NCBI GenBank assembly: GCA_026989055.1
Contig: JALSKC010000037.1
Coordinates: 1 to 64,000 of the forward strand
Direction: 5' to 3'
Length of the DNA: 64,000 bases
Source: Paracoccaceae bacterium
GTDB lineage: Bacteria > Pseudomonadota > Alphaproteobacteria > Rhodobacterales > Rhodobacteraceae
Both the position numbers and the translations under genes were made by a program. Below, in pieces: positions 19,577 to 27,605 of the stretch. Position 1 is the stretch's first letter. Each line of letters opens with the position of its first letter. The notes beneath the pieces are model-generated. The model ran no database searches. It saw nothing but the letters and a program-made list of their open reading frames with translations, and was not told the origin of the DNA.

Positions 19577-20613
19577 GGCGCGAACCCCCCGGCCAGGGCA
19601 AAGGCCGTCTCGATCGGCAGCAGGATCATCATCCGTCCCGGGTCGCGCACCCGGGCGGCGGCGCGCCCCGCTTCCCGACCGGAGCCGAAAAAGATGTCTC
19701 CCCGCTGCGCCCCCCTGATGGCAGACCCCGTATCCTGGGCCACCATGAGCCGGCGAAACGGCTCCCGGCCGCCCTTTTCCACCCAGACCGGAGCTCCCAG
19801 GGTCACGAAACGCGGATCCACCGCCAGGCTGCGCAGCGCGGTGAGCGGCCGGTTCATCGCCCCGAGCGGGCCGCTGTCCGGCGGCAGGTTCCGGATCTCG
19901 CGGAAAAACACGTAGGAAGGGCTGATGCGCAGCAGCTCCTCTCCCTGACGCGGGTTGCGCGCCACCCAGTTGCGGATCACCTCTGCCGAGACCTGGTGCG
20001 GACGATAGATGCCGCGGCGCACCATCTCCTCGCCGGGGGAACGGTAGCGCCGCCCGTTGGAAGCCGCATAGCCCAGCCGGATCACCGAACCGTCGGGCAA
20101 CCGGATCCGGCCGGAACCCTGCACCTGAAGATAGAACAGCTCCACCGGGTCATCGACCCAGGCGATCTCCAGCCCGCGGCCTTCCAGGATCCCTTCCTTC
20201 TCGATCACTTCCCGGCTGTGCCAGAGCATGCCTTCCACCAGCTCCGGCGGCTTGCGATAGACCGGGTAGCGGTAGCGGGGCGTGCGGATTCCGGAACCGG
20301 AAAGCTCCGGCTCGAAATAGCCGGTGAAAAGCCCGGCGGAGCCGTCCTCTGCCAGAACCGGCCGGAAGAACAGTTCGAAGAAGCTGCGCGGATCGGGCCG
20401 GCTGCCGGCCAGGGCGCAGAGCGCGGCCCAGTCCTGCCCGTCGAGGTCACCGCATGTCACGAGAAAGGCTTCCAGAGCCGCGGCGTGATCGTCACGCTCC
20501 CAGCCGTCAAGCTCGTCGAAGGACAGGATCCTGTAGGTGGCCTCGGCCCGGAGCGCACCGGCGGCGTGGAGCAGCAACCCGGCAATAAGGATCGCCAGCG
20601 CCCGGCGCATCAT
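19573..20613 (-). CDS. mltA: Membrane-bound lytic murein transglycosylase A
   Basis: A 346-residue cell-wall enzyme that cleaves the glycan strands to 1,6-anhydromuropeptides. A signal peptide is visible at the N-terminus (ALAILIAGLLLHAAGALRA) without a lipobox, so unlike E. coli MltA it may not be a lipoprotein. The MltA core motifs LFTGYFEPEL, VQGSGRIRLPDG and GYAASNGR are present. The 3D domain with MVAQDTGSAIRGAQRGDIFFG follows and holds the catalytic aspartate. It overlaps both neighbours by 4 nt. Confidence 0.92.
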   Translation of the reverse strand: MMRRALAILIAGLLLHAAGALRAEATYRILSFDELDGWERDDHAAALEAFLVTCGDLDGQDWAALCALAGSRPDPRSFFELFFRPVLAEDGSAGLFTGYFEPELSGSGIRTPRYRYPVYRKPPELVEGMLWHSREVIEKEGILEGRGLEIAWVDDPVELFYLQVQGSGRIRLPDGSVIRLGYAASNGRRYRSPGEEMVRRGIYRPHQVSAEVIRNWVARNPRQGEELLRISPSYVFFREIRNLPPDSGPLGAMNRPLTALRSLAVDPRFVTLGAPVWVEKGGREPFRRLMVAQDTGSAIRGAQRGDIFFGSGREAGRAAARVRDPGRMMILLPIETAFALAGGFAP

Positions 20614-21266
20614 TCTCCGGTGGCGACCAGCTGCCAGTTCGGATCATCCGCACCCATCCTGCGGGCGAATGTCCACACGTCCTTCTGGCGGAGGATTTCC
20701 TTCGGGTCGCCCTCGACGATCCGCCCCTCGCTGTCACGCACGACGGATGTCAGCTCGGCCACGAATTTCACCGCGATCTCGCCGGTGCGGCTTTCCTCGT
20801 CGAACCAGGCATCGCTCAGCGACAGGTCGCGCACACCGATGAAATTCGCCTCGACCTTCAGCCCCTCTCGCCTGCGGGATTCCACGACCTCCGAAAACGT
20901 CTCGTACACCTCGTCCGACAGGAACGGGCGGATCTTTTCCAGTTCGCCGTTCTCGAAGGCCATCAGGATCATCTCGTAGGCGGAACGTGCACCGTTCAGG
21001 AATTCGGTCACGCTGAAGCCCGGCTCGGCCCGCTTCATCGCCGCAAGCGCCCTGGCCGCGGGGCTGTCTTCATCGACATGGTCCGCGATGTCCCGGTCGG
21101 CGCCACCCTCTATGACCTCGAACCTCTCCCGCCGGCTTTCTTTCCGCGGCGCGGCAAGCGGCGGCTTCTCGAAACCCTCGCGGGTTCCCAGAACGCTTTT
21201 CAGGCGCAGGATCAGGAAAATGGCTATTCCGGCGAGCACCAGAAGCTGGATGATGGCAGAGTTCAT
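20610..21266 (-). CDS. Tim44/TimA family protein
   Basis: A 218-residue protein with one N-terminal transmembrane helix (about 4-22) and a C-terminal Tim44-like domain (residues about 75-215). The domain includes FLNGARSAYEMILMAFENGEL and WTFARRMGADDPNWQLVATGE. The bacterial family (TimA) is related to the mitochondrial import motor subunit; its bacterial role is not fully known. It is the first gene of tim44-mltA-smr and is divergent from fxsA. Confidence 0.88.
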   Translation of the reverse strand: MNSAIIQLLVLAGIAIFLILRLKSVLGTREGFEKPPLAAPRKESRRERFEVIEGGADRDIADHVDEDSPAARALAAMKRAEPGFSVTEFLNGARSAYEMILMAFENGELEKIRPFLSDEVYETFSEVVESRRREGLKVEANFIGVRDLSLSDAWFDEESRTGEIAVKFVAELTSVVRDSEGRIVEGDPKEILRQKDVWTFARRMGADDPNWQLVATGE

Positions 21267-21373
21267 GTATTCCTCGCGGTTTCGGGCGCGTCTGGTAACG
21301 GGCGCACCTGGGACTTATGTAAGGGAGGGCCGCATACAAGTCCACCGCGGCCCGGAAGGACAAGAAGACCCGC

Positions 21374-21859
21374 ATGCCGCTGCTTTTCATCTTCATCGCC
21401 GTTCCGCTGATCGAGATCGCCCTGTTCGTCAGGGTCGGCGGCGCCATCGGGCTGGGCTGGACCCTGTTCATCGTGGTGGCGACGGCTGTCGTCGGCACCC
21501 GGCTGATCCGCACCCAGGGGGCGGGGGCGCTGTCTGATCTGCGCAGCGCCCTGGACGAATTGCGCGATCCGGTCGAACCGCTCGCCCACGGAGCGCTTAT
21601 CCTGTTTTCGGGGGCGCTTCTGCTGACGCCCGGATTCTTTACCGATGCGGTGGGCCTCGCCCTTCTGTTCCCCCCCGTCCGCCGGGCTCTGATCCGCCAG
21701 GCCCGGGCTCGGGTGACGGTCGAAGGTCTTTCCCCGCATGGCGGCATCCACCGCCCGGCGGACGGAGGAAACGTGATCGACGGCGAATTCGAAGAAGTCG
21801 ATCCCCCCGGCCACCGCGCGCCGGATCCGGCCGGAGCACGCGGCAAGAAGGGACATTGA
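21374..21859 (+). CDS. fxsA: FxsA family membrane protein
   Basis: A 161-residue inner-membrane protein of the FxsA family, named for suppression of F-exclusion of phage T7 in E. coli. Two or three hydrophobic helices lie in the first 110 residues, with the family motifs PLIEIALFVRVGGAIGLG and LLLTPGFFTDAVGLALL. A hydrophilic acidic tail ends the protein. Its stop codon lies in a TTGAGG that looks like the -35 element for secB. Confidence 0.88.
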   Translation: MPLLFIFIAVPLIEIALFVRVGGAIGLGWTLFIVVATAVVGTRLIRTQGAGALSDLRSALDELRDPVEPLAHGALILFSGALLLTPGFFTDAVGLALLFPPVRRALIRQARARVTVEGLSPHGGIHRPADGGNVIDGEFEEVDPPGHRAPDPAGARGKKGH

Positions 21860-21884
21860 GGCTCCGCCCATGACCTGCTAGGCA
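21856..21884 (+). promoter_or_regulatory. Probable promoter of secB
   Basis: TTGAGG (21856-21861), a 17-nt spacer and TAGGCA (21879-21884), 31 nt before the secB ATG. The fxsA stop codon is inside the -35 hexamer. Confidence 0.35.
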
Positions 21885-21915
21885 CGGCGCAGCCGAAGAT
21901 GCAGGAGAAGATGAA

Positions 21916-22434
21916 ATGGCCGAAGACGCCGGCAAGGGCACCGCGGAAAAACCCCAGGCGCAACCGCAGATCCAGATGAAGGTTCTGGCCCAGTTCATCC
22001 GCGATCTTTCCTTCGAGAATATCGTCGCGCTCAAGGGGATTGCGGGGGAAGTCACCCCGGACGTGAGCATCCAGGTCAGCCTGGACGGAAAGAAGCGGCC
22101 GGTCGAAAACCAGTACGAGATCAGCACCAAGTTCAAGATCGTTTCCAAGAACAAGGGAACGGATGACACGCTGTTCCTGCTGGAGCTCGACTACGGCGGG
22201 GTGTTCCATATCGAGAACGTCCCCGAAGACCAGCTGCACCCCTTCCTCATGATCGAATGCCCGCGGATGCTGTTCCCCTTCGTGCGCCGGATCGTCCATG
22301 ACGTGATCCGCGATGGCAGCTTCCCCCCGCTCAACCTGGACACGATCGACTGGCTTGCGCTCTACCGCCAGAACCTCACCCGGCAGGCCGCCGCGGCACA
22401 GGCGCAGCAGGGCGGGCAGGCCAAGCCTTCCTGA
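21916..22434 (+). CDS. secB: Protein-export chaperone SecB
   Basis: A 172-residue cytosolic tetrameric chaperone that keeps precursors unfolded and hands them to SecA. Recognisable motifs are QIQMKVLAQFIRDLSFENI, DTLFLLELDYGGVF and ECPRMLFPFVRRIVHDVIRDGSFPP. The C-terminal tail is rich in Gln and Ala and lacks the zinc-binding-like tail of some relatives. It has an AGGAGA ribosome-binding site and converges on dnaQ. Confidence 0.95.
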   Translation: MAEDAGKGTAEKPQAQPQIQMKVLAQFIRDLSFENIVALKGIAGEVTPDVSIQVSLDGKKRPVENQYEISTKFKIVSKNKGTDDTLFLLELDYGGVFHIENVPEDQLHPFLMIECPRMLFPFVRRIVHDVIRDGSFPPLNLDTIDWLALYRQNLTRQAAAAQAQQGGQAKPS

Positions 22435-22518
22435 CGGGGCCTCCGCCTGCTGTCCGCACCGTCTGTATCCTGAATCCGGCGGCGCGCATGGCAGGAGGGG
22501 GCTGATCGGGGCCTCGGT

Positions 22519-23238
22519 TCAGGAAAACCGCTTCCAGAGCGCGTTTTCGCCCATCGATTCCACGAAAGCCGCATGAGCGGCAGCTTCTTCGTTGCTCAGC
22601 CTGGAAGGCAGGGCCTGCGGGCGCGGACGATGCCGGCGCGCGGAGGGCAGCGCGTCGGAATCCGGGCCGGAACCTGCTTCGGGGCCTTCCGCGGGCGGGG
22701 CCGGCTCGGCCAGGGCGAAACCCGGTTGCCGCCCGCCAATCAGCTCCAGATAGACTTCGGCCAGGATCTCGCTGTCGAGCAGCGCGCCATGCAGGCTGCG
22801 CGAGGAATTGTCGATTCCGAAACGTCGGCAGAGCGCATCCAGAGATGCCGGCGCACCGGGAAACTTCCTGCGGGCGATGGCGAGCGTGTCGATCGCCCGC
22901 CCGGGGCCGAACGGGGGCAACCCGGCCCTGGTCAGCTCGGCATCGAGAAACCTGATGTCGAAGGAGGCATTGTGGATGACCAGCGGATCGTCGGCGACAA
23001 AGGCCAGGAATTCCGGGGCGATTTCGGAGAACGGCGGCTTGTCGGAAAGGAACTCGGTGCTCAGCCCGTGCACCTCGAAGGCTTCTTGCGGCATGTCGCG
23101 CTGCGGGTTGACATACTGGTGGTAGGTCCGCCCCGTTGGCAGGTGGTTGAACAGCTCGACCGCACCGATCTCCACGATCCGGTCGCCGGATTCCGGGTCG
23201 AGCCCGGTCGTTTCCGTATCAAGAACTATTTCACGCAT
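22519..23238 (-). CDS. dnaQ: DNA polymerase III epsilon subunit
   Basis: The 239-residue 3'-5' proofreading exonuclease of the replicase. The DEDDh motifs are intact: DTETTG (Exo I), [11 protein letters not shown] (Exo II) and [14 protein letters not shown] (Exo III). The C-terminal 70 residues are low-complexity and then a charged helix, the part that tethers epsilon to alpha. The start at MREIVLD overlaps the coaE stop by 8 nt and has GAAAGG upstream. It is the last gene of the leftward operon that leads away from oriC. Confidence 0.95.
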   Translation of the reverse strand: MREIVLDTETTGLDPESGDRIVEIGAVELFNHLPTGRTYHQYVNPQRDMPQEAFEVHGLSTEFLSDKPPFSEIAPEFLAFVADDPLVIHNASFDIRFLDAELTRAGLPPFGPGRAIDTLAIARRKFPGAPASLDALCRRFGIDNSSRSLHGALLDSEILAEVYLELIGGRQPGFALAEPAPPAEGPEAGSGPDSDALPSARRHRPRPQALPSRLSNEEAAAHAAFVESMGENALWKRFS

Positions 23239-23863
23239 CACCACGGGCCTTTCTTGCACTGTCAACTATCTGCTGCACTGCCCGACGCGTGGCATCAAGG
23301 TTTTCCGTCGGAATGACAACATCGGCCCGCGCGCGTTTCTCCGAATCCGGCATCTGTCGGGACAGGATCCTCTCAAGCAGCGCTTCGTCCATTCCCGGGC
23401 GGGCCAGGACTCGGGCGCGCTGCAGATCTTCCGGCACCGAGACAACGGCCACCAGATCGGCCCCGACATCGGCCCCGGTTTCGAACAGCAACGGAATGTC
23501 GAGCACCACGATGTCGGCATCGCTTCGCGCCAGAAAGGCCGCACGATCGGCCGCCACCAGCGGATGGATGACGGCGTTCAGGCGGGGCAGGGCGGTTTCG
23601 TCCTCGCGCACCCAGCGGCGCAGCGCCTCGCGGTCAACCGCACCCCGGTGCACCAGCGCCGGATTCAGCGCACGCAGCGCTTCGGCCGCTGCCCCGCCTC
23701 TGCGATACAGCCTTTCCACCGCGGCATCGGCGTCCCAGACTTCGGCCCCGAGAGCGCGAAACATTTCCGCTGCGGTGGATTTTCCCATCCCGATGGATCC
23801 GGTCAGGGCGATCACATAGGGCCGGGCATGGGGGGGCCGGGCATGGGGCCGGGATGCGCTCAT
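23231..23863 (-). CDS. coaE: Dephospho-CoA kinase
   Basis: A 210-residue kinase that phosphorylates the 3'-OH of dephospho-CoA, the last step of CoA synthesis. It has the P-loop [19 protein letters not shown] and IPLLFETG. The 14 residues before the usual start contain a duplicated PHARP pentapeptide from a short tandem repeat, an extension of doubtful importance. The ATG overlaps the aroE stop (ATGA). Confidence 0.94.
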   Translation of the reverse strand: MSASRPHARPPHARPYVIALTGSIGMGKSTAAEMFRALGAEVWDADAAVERLYRRGGAAAEALRALNPALVHRGAVDREALRRWVREDETALPRLNAVIHPLVAADRAAFLARSDADIVVLDIPLLFETGADVGADLVAVVSVPEDLQRARVLARPGMDEALLERILSRQMPDSEKRARADVVIPTENLDATRRAVQQIVDSARKARGDA

Positions 23864-24696
23864 GCGTTCAGCAGGACTTTCCGGGTTTCCCCGTCCACCT
23901 CCGGTCTCGCTCCGAACCACCGTTCGAAGGCCGGAACCGCCTGGTGGATCAGCATCCCGAGTCCGTCGATCGTGGTGCAGCCGATCTTCCGCGCCTTCTG
24001 CAGAAGCGGGGTATCGAGCGGCGTATAGACAAGATCGGTGACAACGGCGTCCTGCTCCAGCGCATCCAGCGGCACGCGCAGCTCCGGCTTGCCGGTCATT
24101 CCCAGCGATGTGGCATTGGCCAGCAGCTTCACCCCTTCGAGCATGTTTCCCGCCTGCACCCAGTCGAATACCCGGACCCGGGAGCCGAATTCCGCCCGCA
24201 GCGCCTCGGCTCGCGCCCGCGTGCGGTTGGACAGCCGGATCTCGCCGACTCCGGCATCCAGCAGGGAAGCCAGAACCGCCCGCGCCGCGCCGCCCGCGCC
24301 GAGAACCGCCGCCGGGCCGGCCTCCGGCCGCCAGGAAGGCGCGCCCAGGCGCAGATTTTCCATGAAACCGTAACCATCTGTATTGTCGGCATGAATCTTC
24401 CCGTCACGGCGGAATATCAGCGTGTTGGCCGCCCCGATCAGGGCCGCGCGGTCGGTTACCACATCGGCCAGTGCAAGTGCTCTCTCCTTGTGCGGTATGG
24501 TGACATTCACCCCGACGAATCCGAGCTTCGGCAGCGTCCTGATCGCCTGTTCCAGATCGGCCTGGGAAACCTCCATCGGGATGTAGTAGCCGCGGATTCC
24601 GGCTCGTTTCAACCAGAACCCGTGCAGCGCCGGCGAACGGCTGTGCGCCACCGGCTGGCCGATCACGCCGGCAAGGGGAAACGGCTGCTCCGTCAT
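23860..24696 (-). CDS. aroE: Shikimate dehydrogenase
   Basis: A 278-residue NADPH-dependent enzyme that reduces 3-dehydroshikimate to shikimate in aromatic amino-acid synthesis. The substrate-binding HSRSP motif is near the N-terminus. The catalytic Lys is in NVTIPHKE, the Asn-Thr-Asp in ADNTDGYGF, and the nucleotide fold in VLGAGGAARA. It overlaps maf and coaE by 4 nt each. Confidence 0.95.
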   Translation of the reverse strand: MTEQPFPLAGVIGQPVAHSRSPALHGFWLKRAGIRGYYIPMEVSQADLEQAIRTLPKLGFVGVNVTIPHKERALALADVVTDRAALIGAANTLIFRRDGKIHADNTDGYGFMENLRLGAPSWRPEAGPAAVLGAGGAARAVLASLLDAGVGEIRLSNRTRARAEALRAEFGSRVRVFDWVQAGNMLEGVKLLANATSLGMTGKPELRVPLDALEQDAVVTDLVYTPLDTPLLQKARKIGCTTIDGLGMLIHQAVPAFERWFGARPEVDGETRKVLLNA

Positions 24697-25292
24697 GACG
24701 GGACCAGCCCCCTGTCGGCGAGATACCCGATCAGCTCGAGCATCGGCAGGCCAAGGATGGTGAAATGATCGCCCTCGATCTTCTCGAACAATCTGATTCC
24801 CTCTGCCTCGATCCGGTAACAGCCTACCGTATGACGCAGATCATCCCAGTTCCTGTCAACATAGTCATCTATGTAACCCTGCGACAGTCGGCGCATCGTC
24901 ATGCCCGCCTCGCCAAGCGCATGCCAGACGATCCGCCCGCCCTCGCGGACGACGACCGCCGAAAACAGATCGTGCCGCCGGCCGGACAATTCCGCCAGCT
25001 GGCTGCGGGCCTGCTGCCTGTCCCGCGGCTTGGAAAACAGCTTTCCGTCGAGCGCCAGGATCTGATCGCAGCCGATCACGAGATGCTGGGGGTGGCGCAG
25101 TCCTACCTTCGCCGCCTTTGCCTCGGCAAGAATCCGTGCGACCTCTGCCGGGCGTGCGCCCTCGGCGGTTGCGGCATGGCGGATCGATTCCTCGTCAAGG
25201 CGCGGGGAAACGGCGGAAAACGTCACCCCGGCCTTGTGCAGGAGCCCGGCCCTGGTTTCCGACCCCGAAGCCAGGATGATGCTGTGCGTCAT
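24693..25292 (-). CDS. maf: Maf family nucleotide pyrophosphatase
   Basis: A 199-residue nucleoside triphosphate pyrophosphatase of the Maf/YceF type, which removes non-canonical or modified nucleotides. The family start ILASGSETRAGLL replaces the more common ILASASPRR. The catalytic region GCDQILALDGKLFSKP and the ELSGRRHDLFSAVVV motif are present. It is the first gene of maf-aroE-coaE-dnaQ and begins directly at the edge of the putative origin. A pyruvate-dikinase regulator gene, found next to maf in relatives, is not here. Confidence 0.9.
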   Translation of the reverse strand: MTHSIILASGSETRAGLLHKAGVTFSAVSPRLDEESIRHAATAEGARPAEVARILAEAKAAKVGLRHPQHLVIGCDQILALDGKLFSKPRDRQQARSQLAELSGRRHDLFSAVVVREGGRIVWHALGEAGMTMRRLSQGYIDDYVDRNWDDLRHTVGCYRIEAEGIRLFEKIEGDHFTILGLPMLELIGYLADRGLVPS

Positions 25293-25587
25293 GGTGACAA
25301 CCCTGTGGGGGAATCAGTGAAGCTCGTGAGGAAGAAACGCTGTTCTCCCATGCGCCGGAAAGGTGATCGGTGCCGGGAGGCGCATTGTCAAGAAGATCCG
25401 GGAAATCATGCAGGAACAATCCCCTGTGGATGGCCGGGCTCGAGCGCCGGTTCCGGATGTGCAGATTTCGATCATCCTCCCAATATCCAGGAATTCTTCC
25501 CGAGGATCACAATTCTATCAGTCTGAATCACATGGAATCTTTATCTTGCCCACAGATCGTGAAGATTCCGATGCCCTTTCCCTGAAA

Positions 25588-25596
25588 TGTGGATGA
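25588..25596 (-). promoter_or_regulatory. DnaA box
   Basis: TGTGGATGA, one mismatch from the TGTGGATAA consensus (minus-strand orientation of TTATCCACA). Confidence 0.6.
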
Positions 25597-25612
25597 AACG
25601 GTGAATCGAATA

Positions 25613-25621
25613 TTATCCACG
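25613..25621 (+). promoter_or_regulatory. DnaA box
   Basis: TTATCCACG, one mismatch from TTATCCACA, immediately next to the AT-rich block at 25637-25657. Confidence 0.65.
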
Positions 25622-25731
25622 AAATTCGCAGCCCAACATCATATATAACATATATCTTTCCTGTTTCATCTTTCCTGTTTCCTGCATTTATGAAAGTGGA
25701 CAGGGCAGCGAGTTTCGGGCAGGCAGGGGGC

Positions 25732-26184
25732 ATGTCCGACTTGCTGATATCCGCCTATCCCTGGATCAAGTCCCTGCATGTGATCTCGGTCATCTCCTGG
25801 ATGGCGGGGTTGTTCTACCTGCCGAGGCTGTTCGTCTATCACGTGGAAAGGGCCGCCGGTAACCGGGAGATGGCAGAGACCTTCGCGCTCATGGAGTGTC
25901 GGCTGCTGCGGGCGATCATGAACCCGGCGATGATCGCCACCTGGGTCTTCGGGCTGATGCTGCTGTTTACCCCGGGCATCATCGACTGGGCCGAATTCTG
26001 GCCCTGGGCAAAGGCAGCGGCGGTGATCGGCATGACCTGGTTCCACCACTGGCTGGGGCGGCGGCGGAAGGACTTCCTTTCCGGCAGGCAGCGCCTGAGC
26101 GGGCGGGCCTACCGGCTGATGAACGAGGTTCCGACGCTGCTTCTGGTGATCATCGTGTTTTCCGTCATTGCCCGCCCCGGCTGA
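25732..26184 (+). CDS. hemJ: Protoporphyrinogen oxidase HemJ
   Basis: A 150-residue inner-membrane protein that oxidises protoporphyrinogen IX in heme synthesis. Four hydrophobic helices are visible. The family motifs are WIKSLHVISVISWMAGLFYLPRLFVYH, whose His binds heme, and later TWFHHWLGRRRKDF. The start MSDLLISAYPW has AGGGGG upstream; an ATG 14 codons earlier is in the origin region and less likely. It is the first rightward gene from oriC and ends 6 nt before a perfect inverted repeat. Confidence 0.92.
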   Translation: MSDLLISAYPWIKSLHVISVISWMAGLFYLPRLFVYHVERAAGNREMAETFALMECRLLRAIMNPAMIATWVFGLMLLFTPGIIDWAEFWPWAKAAAVIGMTWFHHWLGRRRKDFLSGRQRLSGRAYRLMNEVPTLLLVIIVFSVIARPG

Positions 26185-26190
26185 CCGAGA

Positions 26191-26218
26191 CGGGGAAGAT
26201 TGACTCGTATCTTCCCCG
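26191..26218. repeat. Perfect 10-bp inverted repeat between hemJ and rho
   Basis: The arms CGGGGAAGAT (26191-26200) and ATCTTCCCCG (26209-26218) surround an 8-nt loop. It overlaps the predicted -35 of rho and also follows the hemJ stop. It has no T-run, so an operator, an attenuating hairpin or a weak terminator are all possible. Confidence 0.6.
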
Positions 26219-26228
26219 CGCTTATCAA
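26200..26228 (+). promoter_or_regulatory. Probable rho promoter
   Basis: TTGACT (26200-26205), a 17-nt spacer and TATCAA (26223-26228). It leaves a leader of about 70 nt before the rho ATG. Long regulated leaders are common for rho. Confidence 0.5.
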
Positions 26229-26304
26229 GGCGGCGGTGGCCGTCCGGCCACGTGGTTCCCTTTTCAGACAGGATTGCCCGCTTCCGGGCCGTTGCGAGGT
26301 TTTC

Positions 26305-27576
26305 ATGACACAGGAACGCCTGCACCTTTCCGACCTCAAGGCGAAGAGCCCGAAGGATCTTCTCGCGATGGCCGAGGAACTCGAGATCGAGAATGCCTCG
26401 ACCATGCGCAAGGGCGAGATGATGTTCTCGATTCTCAAGGAACGCGCGGAAGACGGGTGGGAGATTTCCGGCGATGGCGTGCTGGAAGTGCTGCAGGACG
26501 GCTTCGGCTTCCTGCGCTCGCCCGAGGCGAACTATCTGCCCGGGCCGGACGACATCTATGTTTCGCCGGAAATGATCCGCCAGCACTCGCTGCGCACCGG
26601 AGATACGGTTGACGGGGTGATCCAGGCACCGCGCGAGAACGAACGCTACTTCGCGATCACCAAGGTGACGGGTATAAACTTCGAGGATCCGGAGAAGGCC
26701 CGCCACAAGATCAACTTCGACAACCTCACGCCGCTCTATCCGAACGAGCGGCTGAACATGGAGATAGAGGACCAGAAGACAAAGGATTTCTCGGCCCGGA
26801 TCATCGATCTGATCGCCCCCATCGGCAAGGGCCAGCGTTCGCTCATCGTGGCGCCGCCGCGCACCGGCAAGACGGTTCTGTTGCAGAACATCGCCCATTC
26901 GATCGAGAAGAATCACCCCGAATGCTACCTGATCGTGCTGCTGATCGACGAGCGCCCCGAAGAGGTGACCGACATGCAGCGCTCGGTGAAGGGCGAGGTC
27001 ATATCCTCCACCTTTGACGAACCGGCCAGCCGCCATGTGGCGGTTTCCGAGATGGTGATCGAAAAGGCCAAGCGGCTGGTGGAGCACAAGCGCGACGTGG
27101 TGATCCTGCTCGATTCCATCACCCGTCTGGGAAGGGCCTACAACACCACCGTACCTTCCTCGGGCAAGGTATTGACCGGCGGGGTGGATGCCAATGCCCT
27201 GCAACGGCCCAAGCGGTTCTTCGGCGCGGCGCGCAACATCGAGGAGGGCGGTTCGCTCACCATCATCGCTACGGCGCTGATCGATACCGGCAGCCGGATG
27301 GACGAGGTGATCTTCGAAGAGTTCAAGGGAACCGGCAACTCGGAAATCGTGCTCGACCGGAAGGTGGCCGACAAGCGGGTGTTCCCGGCGATGGACATCC
27401 TGAAGTCCGGAACCAGAAAGGAAGAACTTCTGGTCGAAAAGTCCGACCTTCAGAAAACCTATGTCCTGCGCCGGATCCTGAACCCGATGGGAACCACGGA
27501 TGCGATCGACTTCCTGATTTCCAAGCTGAAGCAGACCAGATCGAACGCCGAGTTCTTCGATTCAATGAATGCATAA
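26305..27576 (+). CDS. rho: Transcription termination factor Rho
   Basis: A 423-residue hexameric RNA helicase that ends transcription at Rho-dependent sites. In order: the N-terminal helical domain ([18 protein letters not shown]), the cold-shock-like RNA-binding domain ([30 protein letters not shown]), Walker A ([12 protein letters not shown]), Walker B ([17 protein letters not shown]) and the Q and R loops. Length is normal. The stop codon lies in a tandem 10-bp repeat. mnmE follows 29 nt later. Confidence 0.97.
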   Translation: MTQERLHLSDLKAKSPKDLLAMAEELEIENASTMRKGEMMFSILKERAEDGWEISGDGVLEVLQDGFGFLRSPEANYLPGPDDIYVSPEMIRQHSLRTGDTVDGVIQAPRENERYFAITKVTGINFEDPEKARHKINFDNLTPLYPNERLNMEIEDQKTKDFSARIIDLIAPIGKGQRSLIVAPPRTGKTVLLQNIAHSIEKNHPECYLIVLLIDERPEEVTDMQRSVKGEVISSTFDEPASRHVAVSEMVIEKAKRLVEHKRDVVILLDSITRLGRAYNTTVPSSGKVLTGGVDANALQRPKRFFGAARNIEEGGSLTIIATALIDTGSRMDEVIFEEFKGTGNSEIVLDRKVADKRVFPAMDILKSGTRKEELLVEKSDLQKTYVLRRILNPMGTTDAIDFLISKLKQTRSNAEFFDSMNA

Positions 27577-27590
27577 AATCGCATAAAATC
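27571..27590. repeat. Tandem 10-bp repeat over the rho stop codon
   Basis: GCATAAAATC occurs twice head to tail. The rho TAA lies in the first copy. A 7-bp stem (ATCGCAT/ATGCGAT, 27578-27598) overlaps the second. Confidence 0.7.
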
Positions 27591-27605
27591 AATGCGATAG
27601 ATGAA

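Larger units (their letters stand above)
25293..25731. other. oriC: Putative chromosome origin oriC
   Basis: A 439-bp stretch without a gene, locally far richer in A+T than the rest of the window, especially 25604-25670. It lies between divergent maf and hemJ-rho in the gene order that surrounds oriC in many alphaproteobacteria. DnaA boxes matching 8 of 9 are at 25588-25596 (TGTGGATGA) and 25613-25621 (TTATCCACG). Boxes matching 7 of 9 are at 25425-25433 and 25546-25554. The block CATATATAACATATATC beside the best box is a good candidate unwinding element. Five GANTC methylation sites are present. ORFs in this stretch are short and have no recognisable product. Confidence 0.75.
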
